The translations under genes and the position numbers were made by a program. From contig CAZHFW010000035.1 in the NCBI GenBank assembly GCA_964531675.1, positions 1 to 40,066 on the forward strand: a DNA stretch of 40,066 nucleotides. The letters run 5' to 3'. The stretch's first letter is position 1. Each line of letters opens with the position of its first letter. The notes beneath the pieces are model-generated. The model had not been told where the DNA came from and did no database searches. It worked only from the letters and a program-made list of their open reading frames with translations. Positions 32,222 to 39,148 of this stretch are shown here, in pieces. The stretch comes from CAZHFW01 sp964531675. Lineage in GTDB: Bacteria; Planctomycetota; Phycisphaerae; Phycisphaerales; UBA1924.

Positions 32222-33368
32222 GTCTTGAGTCGCCTTGACTCGAGTATCCCAAAGAGTTGGGTAGTGGGTTCACGATCCGGCCCGTGGTAGAAGTAGTCGC
32301 ATCGAGCCATGCTGTAGGCGTTCCAGAGCCTATCCAGCCAGTCACGAATGGCGACCCCTAGGTCTACGGCAGGGACCGTGCCCTTTCCATCACAATCGTT
32401 GGAAAATGAAGCTCGTCATCTTGAACCTGCTCTCCGGGGAAACCGCATGCGTCCTTCATTTTTTGGCCCCGCATGCCGAGCATCGACATCTGATATGCCA
32501 CTTGGCCGTCATACGGAAGGCCGTTGATCAGCCGGCTGGCTGAGTGCAAGTCAAGCACGAGCCGCGCGACCAGTCCTTCGGCGGTGTAGTCTCTGGAGTA
32601 CTCCGAAACCACAGGACTATCGATCTGCACCACGCCTGAGCGGAACACCCGGGCAGACATGTTCATCCCGGCCTGCATCCTCACGCCGTCAAAATGGAAC
32701 TGAACACTCCCGCCGGCCACATTCTGGCTGAGCTGCCTTGCAGCCTCAACGTGCTTTGGGATCCCCGGATTAAACCGCTCCACTCCGAATGGCACAGGCG
32801 CGGCGGTGATTCGCATCAATGGTGCGGAGCCGGGCTTCGGATAGCTCAGTCTTGATCGATGAACTGCATCGACAACTTCGATCGCATCGTTGCCGCCGAG
32901 AAATGCTCGACGCAGTTGTTCAAGGTCCATCTCCACAACGTTCGTCGAGGTCCGACGATAGAACCGATTTTCCGGTTCCAGTCGATGAGGACCAATCGTG
33001 CTGCGCGGAGTTGCACACAGGACCACGCTGGAATCGGCACCAATTGAGATCGGGCGAATCTTCCGGAGAATTCGCTGCTTGATCCCACTGTCTGCGCTCT
33101 GCTCTAACCAGAGCATTACGCGATCGACGGAATCCGACGGAATCCCCACAATACTTGAAGCCAACCCATCCTCTGCCGCGATCCCAAGCACGATGCAACC
33201 GCCCTCGGCATTCGCCATCGCCGAAATGTCCTTACGCCATTCCCGCGTGTCGCCAAACTTGTACGGCTCACGCTTGAATTCGATTGTCGTCGACTCGCTA
33301 ATCACTCCGATCCAACTCCGCACATCATCTGCGGAAATCTGTTCAATGTTCTCGAATCGCGGATCCAT
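32218..33368 (-). pseudogene. AlbA_2 (Schlafen-type) domain protein with a C-terminal frameshift
   Basis: From the ATG at 33368 the frame encodes an AlbA_2/Schlafen-like domain (about 1-150: ESTTIEFKREPYKFG, ISAMANAEGGCIVLGI, NRFYRRTSTN), then a domain I do not recognise. The frame stops at 32364-32366. A frame shifted by -1 continues with protein-like sequence (IRDWLDRLWNAY, then FYHGPDREPTTQLFGILESR) to a stop at 32218-32220, exactly abutting serS. One missing base between about 32364 and 32416 would restore a 383-residue protein. The gene is visibly less GC-rich than its neighbours, suggesting transfer. AlbA_2 proteins are often regulatory or defence-linked. A sequencing error is equally possible. 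Confidence 0.7.
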
Positions 33369-33473
33369 CGTCTTGCCCCCCCAACTCATGACCTCATTCC
33401 AGACGCATCGTAGCGGGAAGACTGGAGCGAATGACACAACCGGATTCTGAATTAGTCGTTGACTTGGACCACC

Positions 33474-34805
33474 TCACACCCCCGCGACCTTCTCCAGATC
33501 GATCGTCGCGCCGGGCGTGTTCAACACAGAATGGCCGGACAATCGCCGCAGCGCCCGCACCAGGTCCGCGATATCTCCGCGAAGCGGCGCGCTGAACTTC
33601 ATCGGCTCACCGAGGATCGGGTGCGTGAACGCGAGCGTGGTCGCGTGGAGCGCCTGCCGTGCGATGATCACCTGACCGTCGACTTCGTAGGGCTTTCCGC
33701 CGTACATGTCATCGCCCACGATCGGGTATCCCGTGTGCGACAGATGCACGCGGATCTGATGCGTCCGGCCGGTCTTGAGCTCGAGCTCCACAAGCGAGTA
33801 TCCCGCCAGAGGCTTGGCCTCGCGGATCGCGATCGTCGGATCAGGCTCCGCCGCCTTCCACCCCGGCCCAACCGGCGTCACCCCTTCGTGCCTCCGTGCC
33901 TCCGTGCCTTCCTGCCTTCCAAAGACCTCCCGCACCCGGCAGATCGTCGTGCTTGGCTTCCCGAGCTCGTCGTGCCGAACGACGTACTTCTCGCGATACC
34001 CCTTCTCACGCGACGGATGTGGCCCGATCGGAAGCTCGATCACATCCACCGGCGTCTCGATCACGCCTTGCACCACCGCGAGGTAACGCTTGTCCACGCG
34101 CCGATGCTCGAACTGATGCCCGAGCTTCCAGTGGGCTTCCTCGCTCTTGGCGAACACGATCACGCCCGAGGTGTGCCGGTCCAGGCGGTGCACCACGCCG
34201 GGCCTGGCGAACTCCTCGCCCACGTTCGAGAGCCCGCCTCCGACCTTGGAGCGGTGCTTGAAGTGAAACGCGAGCGCACTGAGCATCGTGCCCTTCAGGT
34301 GCGTCCGCGCCGGATGCACGATGATGTCGGGCTGCTTGTTGAGCACGATGATGTGCTCATCCTCGAAGAGCACATCCAGCGGGATGTCCTCGGGCTGAAT
34401 GTTCTTCGGCGGCGGCGGCGGGACCACCACCTCCACCACGTCCCCGCGCTTGATCGCGGTGCTCGACTTGGGCTGACGCCCATTCACCATCACGCCGCCC
34501 TCGTCGATCAGCTTCTGGAGCTGATTCCGGCTCATGAACGTGATGCGGTCCGTGAGGTACTTATCAAGCCTCTTGTTCAGATCCGACTTGATGTCGAAAC
34601 GCACGCGCCGAAGCTCGGACTCCGACTCTCCCGCGGCCTCGCCTTCGACGCCCGCCGCCTCCACCGCGCGACGGATCGCCTCCGCGTCCACCTTCCCGCC
34701 GGGCAGAATCATCGCGTCCGACGCGCCCGACCCGACAAACGACACGTCCTCCGAGTCCGAGGACTCGGGCGCACGCCAATGCTCATCTGAAGGCCGACGG
34801 GCCAT
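33474..34805 (-). CDS. RluA/RluD-family 23S rRNA pseudouridine synthase
   Basis: A 443-residue enzyme. An S4 RNA-binding domain (RLDKYLTDRITFMSRNQLQKLIDEG core, near 75-105) precedes the synthase domain with the catalytic Asp in GVVHRLDRHTSGVIVFAK, plus LKTGRTHQIRVHL and HATTLAFTHP. It most resembles RluD, which modifies helix 69 of 23S rRNA, but the exact site is inferred. Oddities are an acidic 70-residue N-terminal extension and a roughly 25-residue insertion (EGTEARRHEG...) encoded by tandem 8-9 base repeats at 33883-33920. GAGG lies 7 bases before the ATG. It follows the TPR-like gene by 32 bases. Confidence 0.9.
   Translation of the reverse strand: MARRPSDEHWRAPESSDSEDVSFVGSGASDAMILPGGKVDAEAIRRAVEAAGVEGEAAGESESELRRVRFDIKSDLNKRLDKYLTDRITFMSRNQLQKLIDEGGVMVNGRQPKSSTAIKRGDVVEVVVPPPPPKNIQPEDIPLDVLFEDEHIIVLNKQPDIIVHPARTHLKGTMLSALAFHFKHRSKVGGGLSNVGEEFARPGVVHRLDRHTSGVIVFAKSEEAHWKLGHQFEHRRVDKRYLAVVQGVIETPVDVIELPIGPHPSREKGYREKYVVRHDELGKPSTTICRVREVFGRQEGTEARRHEGVTPVGPGWKAAEPDPTIAIREAKPLAGYSLVELELKTGRTHQIRVHLSHTGYPIVGDDMYGGKPYEVDGQVIIARQALHATTLAFTHPILGEPMKFSAPLRGDIADLVRALRRLSGHSVLNTPGATIDLEKVAGV
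33883..33920 (-). repeat. In-frame minisatellite inside the pseudouridine synthase gene
   Basis: On the minus strand, units of the form GGAAGGCA(C) and GGAGGCAC repeat four to five times, encoding Arg/His/Glu/Gly-rich residues. The unit is not a multiple of three, yet the frame is kept. It lies between the catalytic and C-terminal strands of the enzyme, probably in a surface loop. Confidence 0.75.
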
Positions 34806-34837
34806 GCGAAAACCTCACACCCGCCCGCGTCCGACGA

Positions 34838-35731
34838 TTACTTGGGGTTGCCAGAGTCCGCGGGCTTGGGATCCGCAGGCTTGGAATCCGCGGGCTTCTC
34901 GGCCGGCGCACCATCCGCGGGCTTCGAATCCGCCGGAGCCTGGGGCCCCGACGCTTCGGGCTTCGCGGGCGTCGTCTGGTCGGGCGTCGCGTTGGGCGTC
35001 ACGACCGTCGGGTTCGCCGGGGGCGCCGGAGGCTTGAGCCAGGGCATCTGCTCGATCGAGTCGAACGCGACGTCCTTGAGCGAGTCGAGTTCCGCGATCC
35101 GCTTGCGGGCCACGCCCGCCTGCAGCGCGAAGGTCCCGTTCTCGGTCATCTGGACGATCTGCTCGTAGTACTTCTTGGCGCCCGCCATGTCGCGCTTGCA
35201 TTCCGCGACCGCGGCCAGCCCGAAGATCGCTTCGGTGGTCGTCAGGATCTGACCGGGCGAGCCCGCGCTGGAAGCGCGAACCTGCTCGTACAGCGCCGCG
35301 GCCCGCTCGAGGTGCTGCTTGCGCTCGTCGTCGGTCAGAAGGTCTTCCTTCGCGACCGTTCCCGACTGATTGGCGCCGGCGCCGGGCTTGAGACCGGAGC
35401 GCACCACGCGCAGATGCGCGTCGGCCGCCGCGAGCCTGGCCCGCGAACCGATCGTCCCGACCGAGTCGTACGCCTCCGCGATCCGCTCGAGCGAATCGGG
35501 GCTGGGATCGGCCACGCTGGTGGCCTCGTTGAACTCGGTAAACGCCGCAGCCACCTTCTGGCGCTCGATCTGCTCGTACCGGCGGTACCCCGAATACCCC
35601 AGGGCGCCGACCGCGAGCAGCACGCAGATGTAGGTGAAGGTCTTGCTCCGGAGGAAGTCGATCAGCTCCTCATTGAGCCGCGCTTCTTCTAGACCAGCCC
35701 GTTCGCGAATCTGGACCTTTTCGTTGGCCAT
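34838..35731 (-). CDS. Membrane-anchored tetratricopeptide-like protein
   Basis: A 297-residue protein with a short cytosolic N-terminus, one membrane segment (about 31-48, TFTYICVLLAVGALGYSGY) and a helical repeat region resembling YfgM/TPR-type proteins (AEAYDSVGTIGSRARLAAADAH, then IFGLAAVAECKRDMAGAKKYYEQI). The C-terminal 70 residues are a Pro/Ala/Asp/Lys tail with repeats of ADSKPAD, probably disordered and outside the membrane. YfgM-like proteins act with the Sec translocon in other bacteria, but that is only a fold-level suggestion. A -10 box (TAGACT, 35810-35815) lies 78 bases upstream, so here there is a leader. Confidence 0.75.
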   Translation of the reverse strand: MANEKVQIRERAGLEEARLNEELIDFLRSKTFTYICVLLAVGALGYSGYRRYEQIERQKVAAAFTEFNEATSVADPSPDSLERIAEAYDSVGTIGSRARLAAADAHLRVVRSGLKPGAGANQSGTVAKEDLLTDDERKQHLERAAALYEQVRASSAGSPGQILTTTEAIFGLAAVAECKRDMAGAKKYYEQIVQMTENGTFALQAGVARKRIAELDSLKDVAFDSIEQMPWLKPPAPPANPTVVTPNATPDQTTPAKPEASGPQAPADSKPADGAPAEKPADSKPADPKPADSGNPK

Positions 35732-35809
35732 CGACGATCCCGCAGCAAAGACCTTCGCCCGGGCCGGCGCTTGCCGACCCCGGGGACCCGCCGGTTCGGG
35801 CGGGCCCCA

Positions 35810-35815
35810 AGTCTA
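35810..35815 (-). promoter_or_regulatory. -10 element (TAGACT) for the TPR-like gene
   Basis: The hexamer, same as before serS and hldE, lies just after the MnmE-like stop. It gives a predicted leader of about 70 bases containing a hairpin (GGGCCCGCC with GGCGGGTCCC). Confidence 0.4.
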
Positions 35816-35829
35816 GGTCACCCACCCGA

Positions 35830-36804
35830 TCACTCCCAGAACCGCCAGCAACCCGCCGCCCGATCCGCTTCTGATGGCACGAGCCGCTCCGCGACCGCCC
35901 TCCCGAGCTCGGCAATCCCCTCCCCCCGAGCCGCTGCGGTCGTCACGTCCGCCCGCCAGCCTGCAGCCCCGCGATCGCCCCGGAGCGCGACCCGCAGACT
36001 CGGGATCCCAGCCAACCCCAACGCCTCGGGCTGCAGGGGCGGGGTCTGGTGATCTCCGCACAACAGGAGCAGGTCCGCCCGCTTGGCCAGTTCCAGCGCG
36101 GTCGCCATCGCCTCGTGCTCGAGGCTCCCCGCGCCCGCACGGATCCCGGGCGTGTCGACGTACCGAACCACCACGCCGCAGACCTCGATCATCACGCCGA
36201 CGTGATCGCGCGTCGTCCCGGGCTCATCGGCGACCACCGCGACCGCCCGACCCGCCAGCGCATTGGCCAGGGTGGACTTGCCGACATTCGCGGGCCCCAG
36301 CGCCACCACCAGCGCGGGCTCCACGAGCCTCCGCAGCTGGCGCTGCACCTGCGTATCCATCTCCGCCTCGCCCCGCGCCCAACGCGGGGGCTGCGCCAGC
36401 AGCGCATCCACCGCGCGCGGACTCCGCGCCCGGGCCAGCGTCGCCAGCATGCGCGCCTGATGCACGTTTTTCGCTTCCGGGTAGAGCGCTAGTGGCTCGA
36501 TCTGATCCGCGGGCGTATGCGTCGCGCCTCTCTCCGTCAGCGCCGACAGCAGCGCCCGCAGCACCGCCTGCCCGCCGTGGGGCATCAGCTCCGCACTCCG
36601 CGCGCTCCACCGTGTCACCACACCGTCATCGACCCCGAAGAGCACCCGTCGCGACACGGTCCCCACGCGCAGCACGCTCCCCACGCCGGCGCGAAGCAGC
36701 GCCTCCAGTTCACTGTCTTGATCCGCAAGCAGCAGAACCCCCGCGACCGCGCCCGGCCCGACCGGCGTCAGGATGCTCACGCGCACACCCACGGATCCCC
36801 CCAC
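35830..36804 (-). CDS. Divergent, shortened MnmE-like GTPase
   Basis: About 320 residues. The N-terminal part keeps traces of the TrmE folate-binding domain (ELMPHGGQAVLRALLSAL). The GTPase domain has G1 GPANVGKST (170-178), G2 EPGTTRDHV (194-202) and G3 DTPGIR (217-222). The expected G4 NKxD is not present (VALRGDRGA at that place), the helical domain is mostly missing, and the C-terminal CxGK is replaced by CWRFWE. MnmE is normally about 450 residues. It may be a tRNA-modification GTPase variant or a protein with another role. Start uncertain: GTG codons at 36804, 36792, 36786 and 36780 are all possible. It follows coaX in the same frame with 36 bases between. Confidence 0.72.
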   Translation of the reverse strand: MGGSVGVRVSILTPVGPGAVAGVLLLADQDSELEALLRAGVGSVLRVGTVSRRVLFGVDDGVVTRWSARSAELMPHGGQAVLRALLSALTERGATHTPADQIEPLALYPEAKNVHQARMLATLARARSPRAVDALLAQPPRWARGEAEMDTQVQRQLRRLVEPALVVALGPANVGKSTLANALAGRAVAVVADEPGTTRDHVGVMIEVCGVVVRYVDTPGIRAGAGSLEHEAMATALELAKRADLLLLCGDHQTPPLQPEALGLAGIPSLRVALRGDRGAAGWRADVTTAAARGEGIAELGRAVAERLVPSEADRAAGCWRFWE

Positions 36805-36840
36805 CGCTTGTGGCTCAGAGCGCCGGCTCAGGACTTTGGC

Positions 36841-37647
36841 TCAGGCCTCCGACTCGTCCTCAGCATCCGCGAGCGAACGCTTGCAGAGCTCCGCAATCCC
36901 GAGCAGTTGAAGCTCCGGCACCACGTGTTCCACGAGCTCGTCCTTCTCGAACAAGGTCGGCGCGTCGCCGCCGGTCGCGACCACGCGCGGATACCCGCCG
37001 TAGAACTCTGCGTACTGATCGATGAGCAGATGGGCCATCCCGACCGCTGCAGCACGCACACCGAGCGTCATCGCATGACGCGTGTCCTTGCCGAGCACGC
37101 CGCGTTCCGCTTCGGGAGCCTGGTAAGTGATCTCGGGGAGTGCCGCGGTCTGCTGGTGCATGGCCCGCAGCATCATGTTCAGCCCCGGGGCGATCGCGCC
37201 GCCGTGGAAGTTACCCTCGCCATCGATCAGGTCGACGGTGATCGCGGTCCCCGCGTCGATGATGACGCACGCCTGGCCGAAGCGTGCAAAGGCGCCGAGC
37301 GCATTCAACAGCCTGTCCTGCCCGACGGTGGTCGGGTCATCCAGTGAGTGCAGGATCGGGATCTCCAGATCGCGCCCGACGCGGTAGACCTCGGCCCCCA
37401 GGGTCGCCTCGAGCCTGGTCTGCACCTTGTCCGCCACCGGCGGGTTCACCGAGGCCACCACCACCGCGGGTTCGCGCCCCGCCTGGCCCATTTGCGCTTT
37501 GGCAAACTCGGCCATCTGGTCGATCTGGTCATTGGCGAAGCTCTGGCGGGCGTGCACCTCCACGCCTTCCAGCAGGCCCACCTGCGTCCGGGTGTTCCCG
37601 ACGCAGACCGCCAGCGCCCACGGCTTGGATTGGTCATTGCTCGACAT
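36841..37647 (-). CDS. coaX: Type III pantothenate kinase
   Basis: A 268-residue CoaX-type kinase making phosphopantothenate, the first step to coenzyme A. Motifs are VGNTRTQVGLL near the N-terminus, GQDRLLNALGA, IIDAGTAITVDLID, GGAIAPGLNMM and VVATGGDAP. The first motif normally begins with Asp (DxGNT); here that position is Cys15 (CVGNT), so a phosphate/metal-handling residue is changed. Everything else looks intact. The ATG at 37647 follows a -10 box by 6 bases, and the gene is divergent, 31 bases from the next one. It heads a minus-strand run of four genes. Confidence 0.9.
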   Translation of the reverse strand: MSSNDQSKPWALAVCVGNTRTQVGLLEGVEVHARQSFANDQIDQMAEFAKAQMGQAGREPAVVVASVNPPVADKVQTRLEATLGAEVYRVGRDLEIPILHSLDDPTTVGQDRLLNALGAFARFGQACVIIDAGTAITVDLIDGEGNFHGGAIAPGLNMMLRAMHQQTAALPEITYQAPEAERGVLGKDTRHAMTLGVRAAAVGMAHLLIDQYAEFYGGYPRVVATGGDAPTLFEKDELVEHVVPELQLLGIAELCKRSLADAEDESEA

Positions 37648-37653
37648 CAGCCG

Positions 37654-37659
37654 AGCGTA
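37654..37659 (-). promoter_or_regulatory. -10 element (TACGCT) for coaX
   Basis: On the minus strand CCTACGCT ends 6 bases before the coaX ATG. It sits back-to-back with the plus-strand -10 box at 37667 in a 31-bp gap. Confidence 0.5.
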
Positions 37660-37666
37660 GGGGCTC

Positions 37667-37672
37667 TAAAGT
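37667..37672 (+). promoter_or_regulatory. -10 element (TAAAGT) for the 346-aa conserved hypothetical
   Basis: TCTAAAGT ends 6 bases before the GTG at 37679. Any -35 element for it would lie inside the coaX coding region. Confidence 0.5.
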
Positions 37673-37678
37673 GTGACC

Positions 37679-38719
37679 GTGCCAAAGCCCGCTGCCAACC
37701 CCGAGCTCTTCCGCAAGTGCGCCGCCGACGCCTCCATCGAGCGCGTCATCGTCGGGGGATTCTCCTTCCCGCTCGGCGCGTACCCGGTCGAGCCCATGCA
37801 GCCCAAAGCGGGGTACACCGTGCAGTTCGAGGCCGCCGACGGCGACGACGAGGAAGGCGAATGGGAGGAATGGCCCGATCGCTACGTCTTCGACATCGTG
37901 ATGACCCACGATCGGGTGGAGGCTTTGGTTTGGTCTCTGCTCGCCATGATGCCCGGACGGGTCTACCCGATCCTCGACGTCCTGGGCCACGACGCCTACC
38001 GGGAGATCGACCCCTACATCTCCTACGACCTGCTCCCCATGGACCGGTTCTACGACGCCCAGCGCCAGTTCCGGGACTTCTTCTATGAGGACGGCATGGT
38101 CGGCTTCGGGGCCATGTCCGAGGACCCCTTCTTCTACATCTTCGTGGACGAGCACAAGATCGTGACGGTCCGAGCCTCGACCGCCTTCAAAGAGAAGATC
38201 GAGAAGCTCCTGGCCGCCTTCGACCTGGAGGCGATGCCCGACCCCGCGGGCGCAGATTCCGCCGCCCACGAGCACCGCAGCGTCCTGCTCGCTCCCGACG
38301 ATCGCCCGGAACTGCAGACCGCAGAAGAGATTGTTGAAACCCTCCGCGAACAGTGGCGGCTCTCCCTCAACGTCGATCCCGACCGCAACGTCGACGACGA
38401 AGGCACCGAACTGGGGATGACCCCCTGGCGCTGCCTGGTCCGCTGCGAAAAGGGAGAGCCCACCGATCCTGATCCGAGCGTCCGTTACGCTGAGGCGATC
38501 CTCACGGCGGGATGTCTGCGCGAGGCGGAGGACCTGGTGTTCGACGCCCTTGAGCAGCTCATCCCTCCCGAGGACCGTGACGACGTCGGTCCGGTCATCG
38601 TGGCGATGGACCGGATCGGGCCAGAGCAGTTGCTGGAGCTGCTCCGGCGGTCCGACCCGTCGGCCGGCCCCATCGAGCCCAGCCCCGCCCGAGTGATTTC
38701 GACATCGTGGCTGTCCTGA
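37679..38719 (+). CDS. Conserved-looking hypothetical protein, acidic, cytosolic
   Basis: A 346-residue protein I do not recognise. It has no signal peptide or membrane segment, is rich in Asp/Glu (DGDDEEGEWEEWPD near 60) and in aromatic residues (RDFFYEDGMVGFGAMSEDPFFYIFVDEHKIVTVRAS, core FFYIFVDEHK). Its middle looks like a folded alpha/beta domain and the C-terminal third is helical. Start: GTG at 37679 fits the -10 box 6 bases upstream; GTG at 37673 overlaps it less well. Codon use matches the neighbours, so it is a real gene. No function is proposed. Confidence 0.75.
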   Translation: MPKPAANPELFRKCAADASIERVIVGGFSFPLGAYPVEPMQPKAGYTVQFEAADGDDEEGEWEEWPDRYVFDIVMTHDRVEALVWSLLAMMPGRVYPILDVLGHDAYREIDPYISYDLLPMDRFYDAQRQFRDFFYEDGMVGFGAMSEDPFFYIFVDEHKIVTVRASTAFKEKIEKLLAAFDLEAMPDPAGADSAAHEHRSVLLAPDDRPELQTAEEIVETLREQWRLSLNVDPDRNVDDEGTELGMTPWRCLVRCEKGEPTDPDPSVRYAEAILTAGCLREAEDLVFDALEQLIPPEDRDDVGPVIVAMDRIGPEQLLELLRRSDPSAGPIEPSPARVISTSWLS

Positions 38720-38780
38720 TCTCGGCGTTTTCCCGCCGAGCCCGGACGTCCCGACGCGTCGGCACTCTCAAGGGGCGCCC

Positions 38781-38813
38781 CCGGCCCGTGCTTTTTCCTG
38801 ATTCCGGGGCCGG
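38781..38813. repeat. Inverted repeat CCGGCCC ... GGGCCGG after the hypothetical gene
   Basis: Arms at 38781-38787 and 38807-38813 enclose a 19-base loop containing CTTTTTCC. It may contribute to transcription termination, but the T-run is in the loop rather than after the stem. Confidence 0.35.
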
Positions 38814-38917
38814 TGCTTGTGTGGCTTTCGGCAGTCGGACCCGCCTAACCTCCACCCCCTCTCGGCATGCCCCGTGAGGGTGGCGGCGGGTGGATTTCTG
38901 GCGGTTGTGGGGTCGGT

Positions 38918-38946
38918 TTGCATCCCCGCCCGTCCCCGATTATCTT
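38918..38946 (+). promoter_or_regulatory. Sigma70-like promoter for the exported protein
   Basis: TTGCAT (38918-38923), a 17-base spacer and TATCTT (38941-38946) give the best -35/-10 pair on this side of the window. Transcription would start near 38953, leaving a leader of about 196 bases. Confidence 0.5.
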
Positions 38947-38952
38947 CCCCGC

Positions 38953-39148
38953 CGCGCCACTGGAGCAGGGTCGACAGGCAACGAGCCGGCATGAGGCTCG
39001 CGACCCGTAGGAACGAGGCCGGATGACCGCAGCGCTGCGCGTGATCCGACCACCCCGAACCGCTTTGCCCCAACGCCCGGTTCGAGCACGATGCACGAGC
39101 CGGAGATCCCCGTCATCGCTGACCGCGACGACGGTTTCGGAGAGCTTT
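38953..39148 (+). promoter_or_regulatory. Long structured 5' leader of unknown type
   Basis: GGGTCG (38968-38973) pairs with CGACCC (39001-39006), and nested inside it CGAGCC (38982-38987) pairs with GGCTCG (38995-39000), with an 8-base bulge on the 5' side. A 15-base imperfect repeat beginning AACGAG occurs at 38980 and 39012. An 11-codon ORF (38991-39026, MRLATRRNEAG) overlaps by ATGA an ATG at 39023 that is in frame with the downstream gene. No known riboswitch consensus was recognised. The rest of the gap from 38720 shows no coding potential. Confidence 0.4.

Noticed and set aside
32364..32416. Programmed -1 ribosomal frameshift in the AlbA_2 gene
   Set aside because: No X-XXY-YYZ slippery heptamer in the shift window and no clear downstream stem, so mutation or sequencing error is simpler.
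33883..33920. CRISPR-like repeat array
   Set aside because: Units of 8-9 bases are contiguous with no spacers and lie in a coding frame.
38953..39030. c-di-GMP, cobalamin or mini-ykkC riboswitch in the long leader
   Set aside because: Isolated matches such as GGCAAC or ACGAG occur, but the ordered conserved elements of these aptamers are not present.
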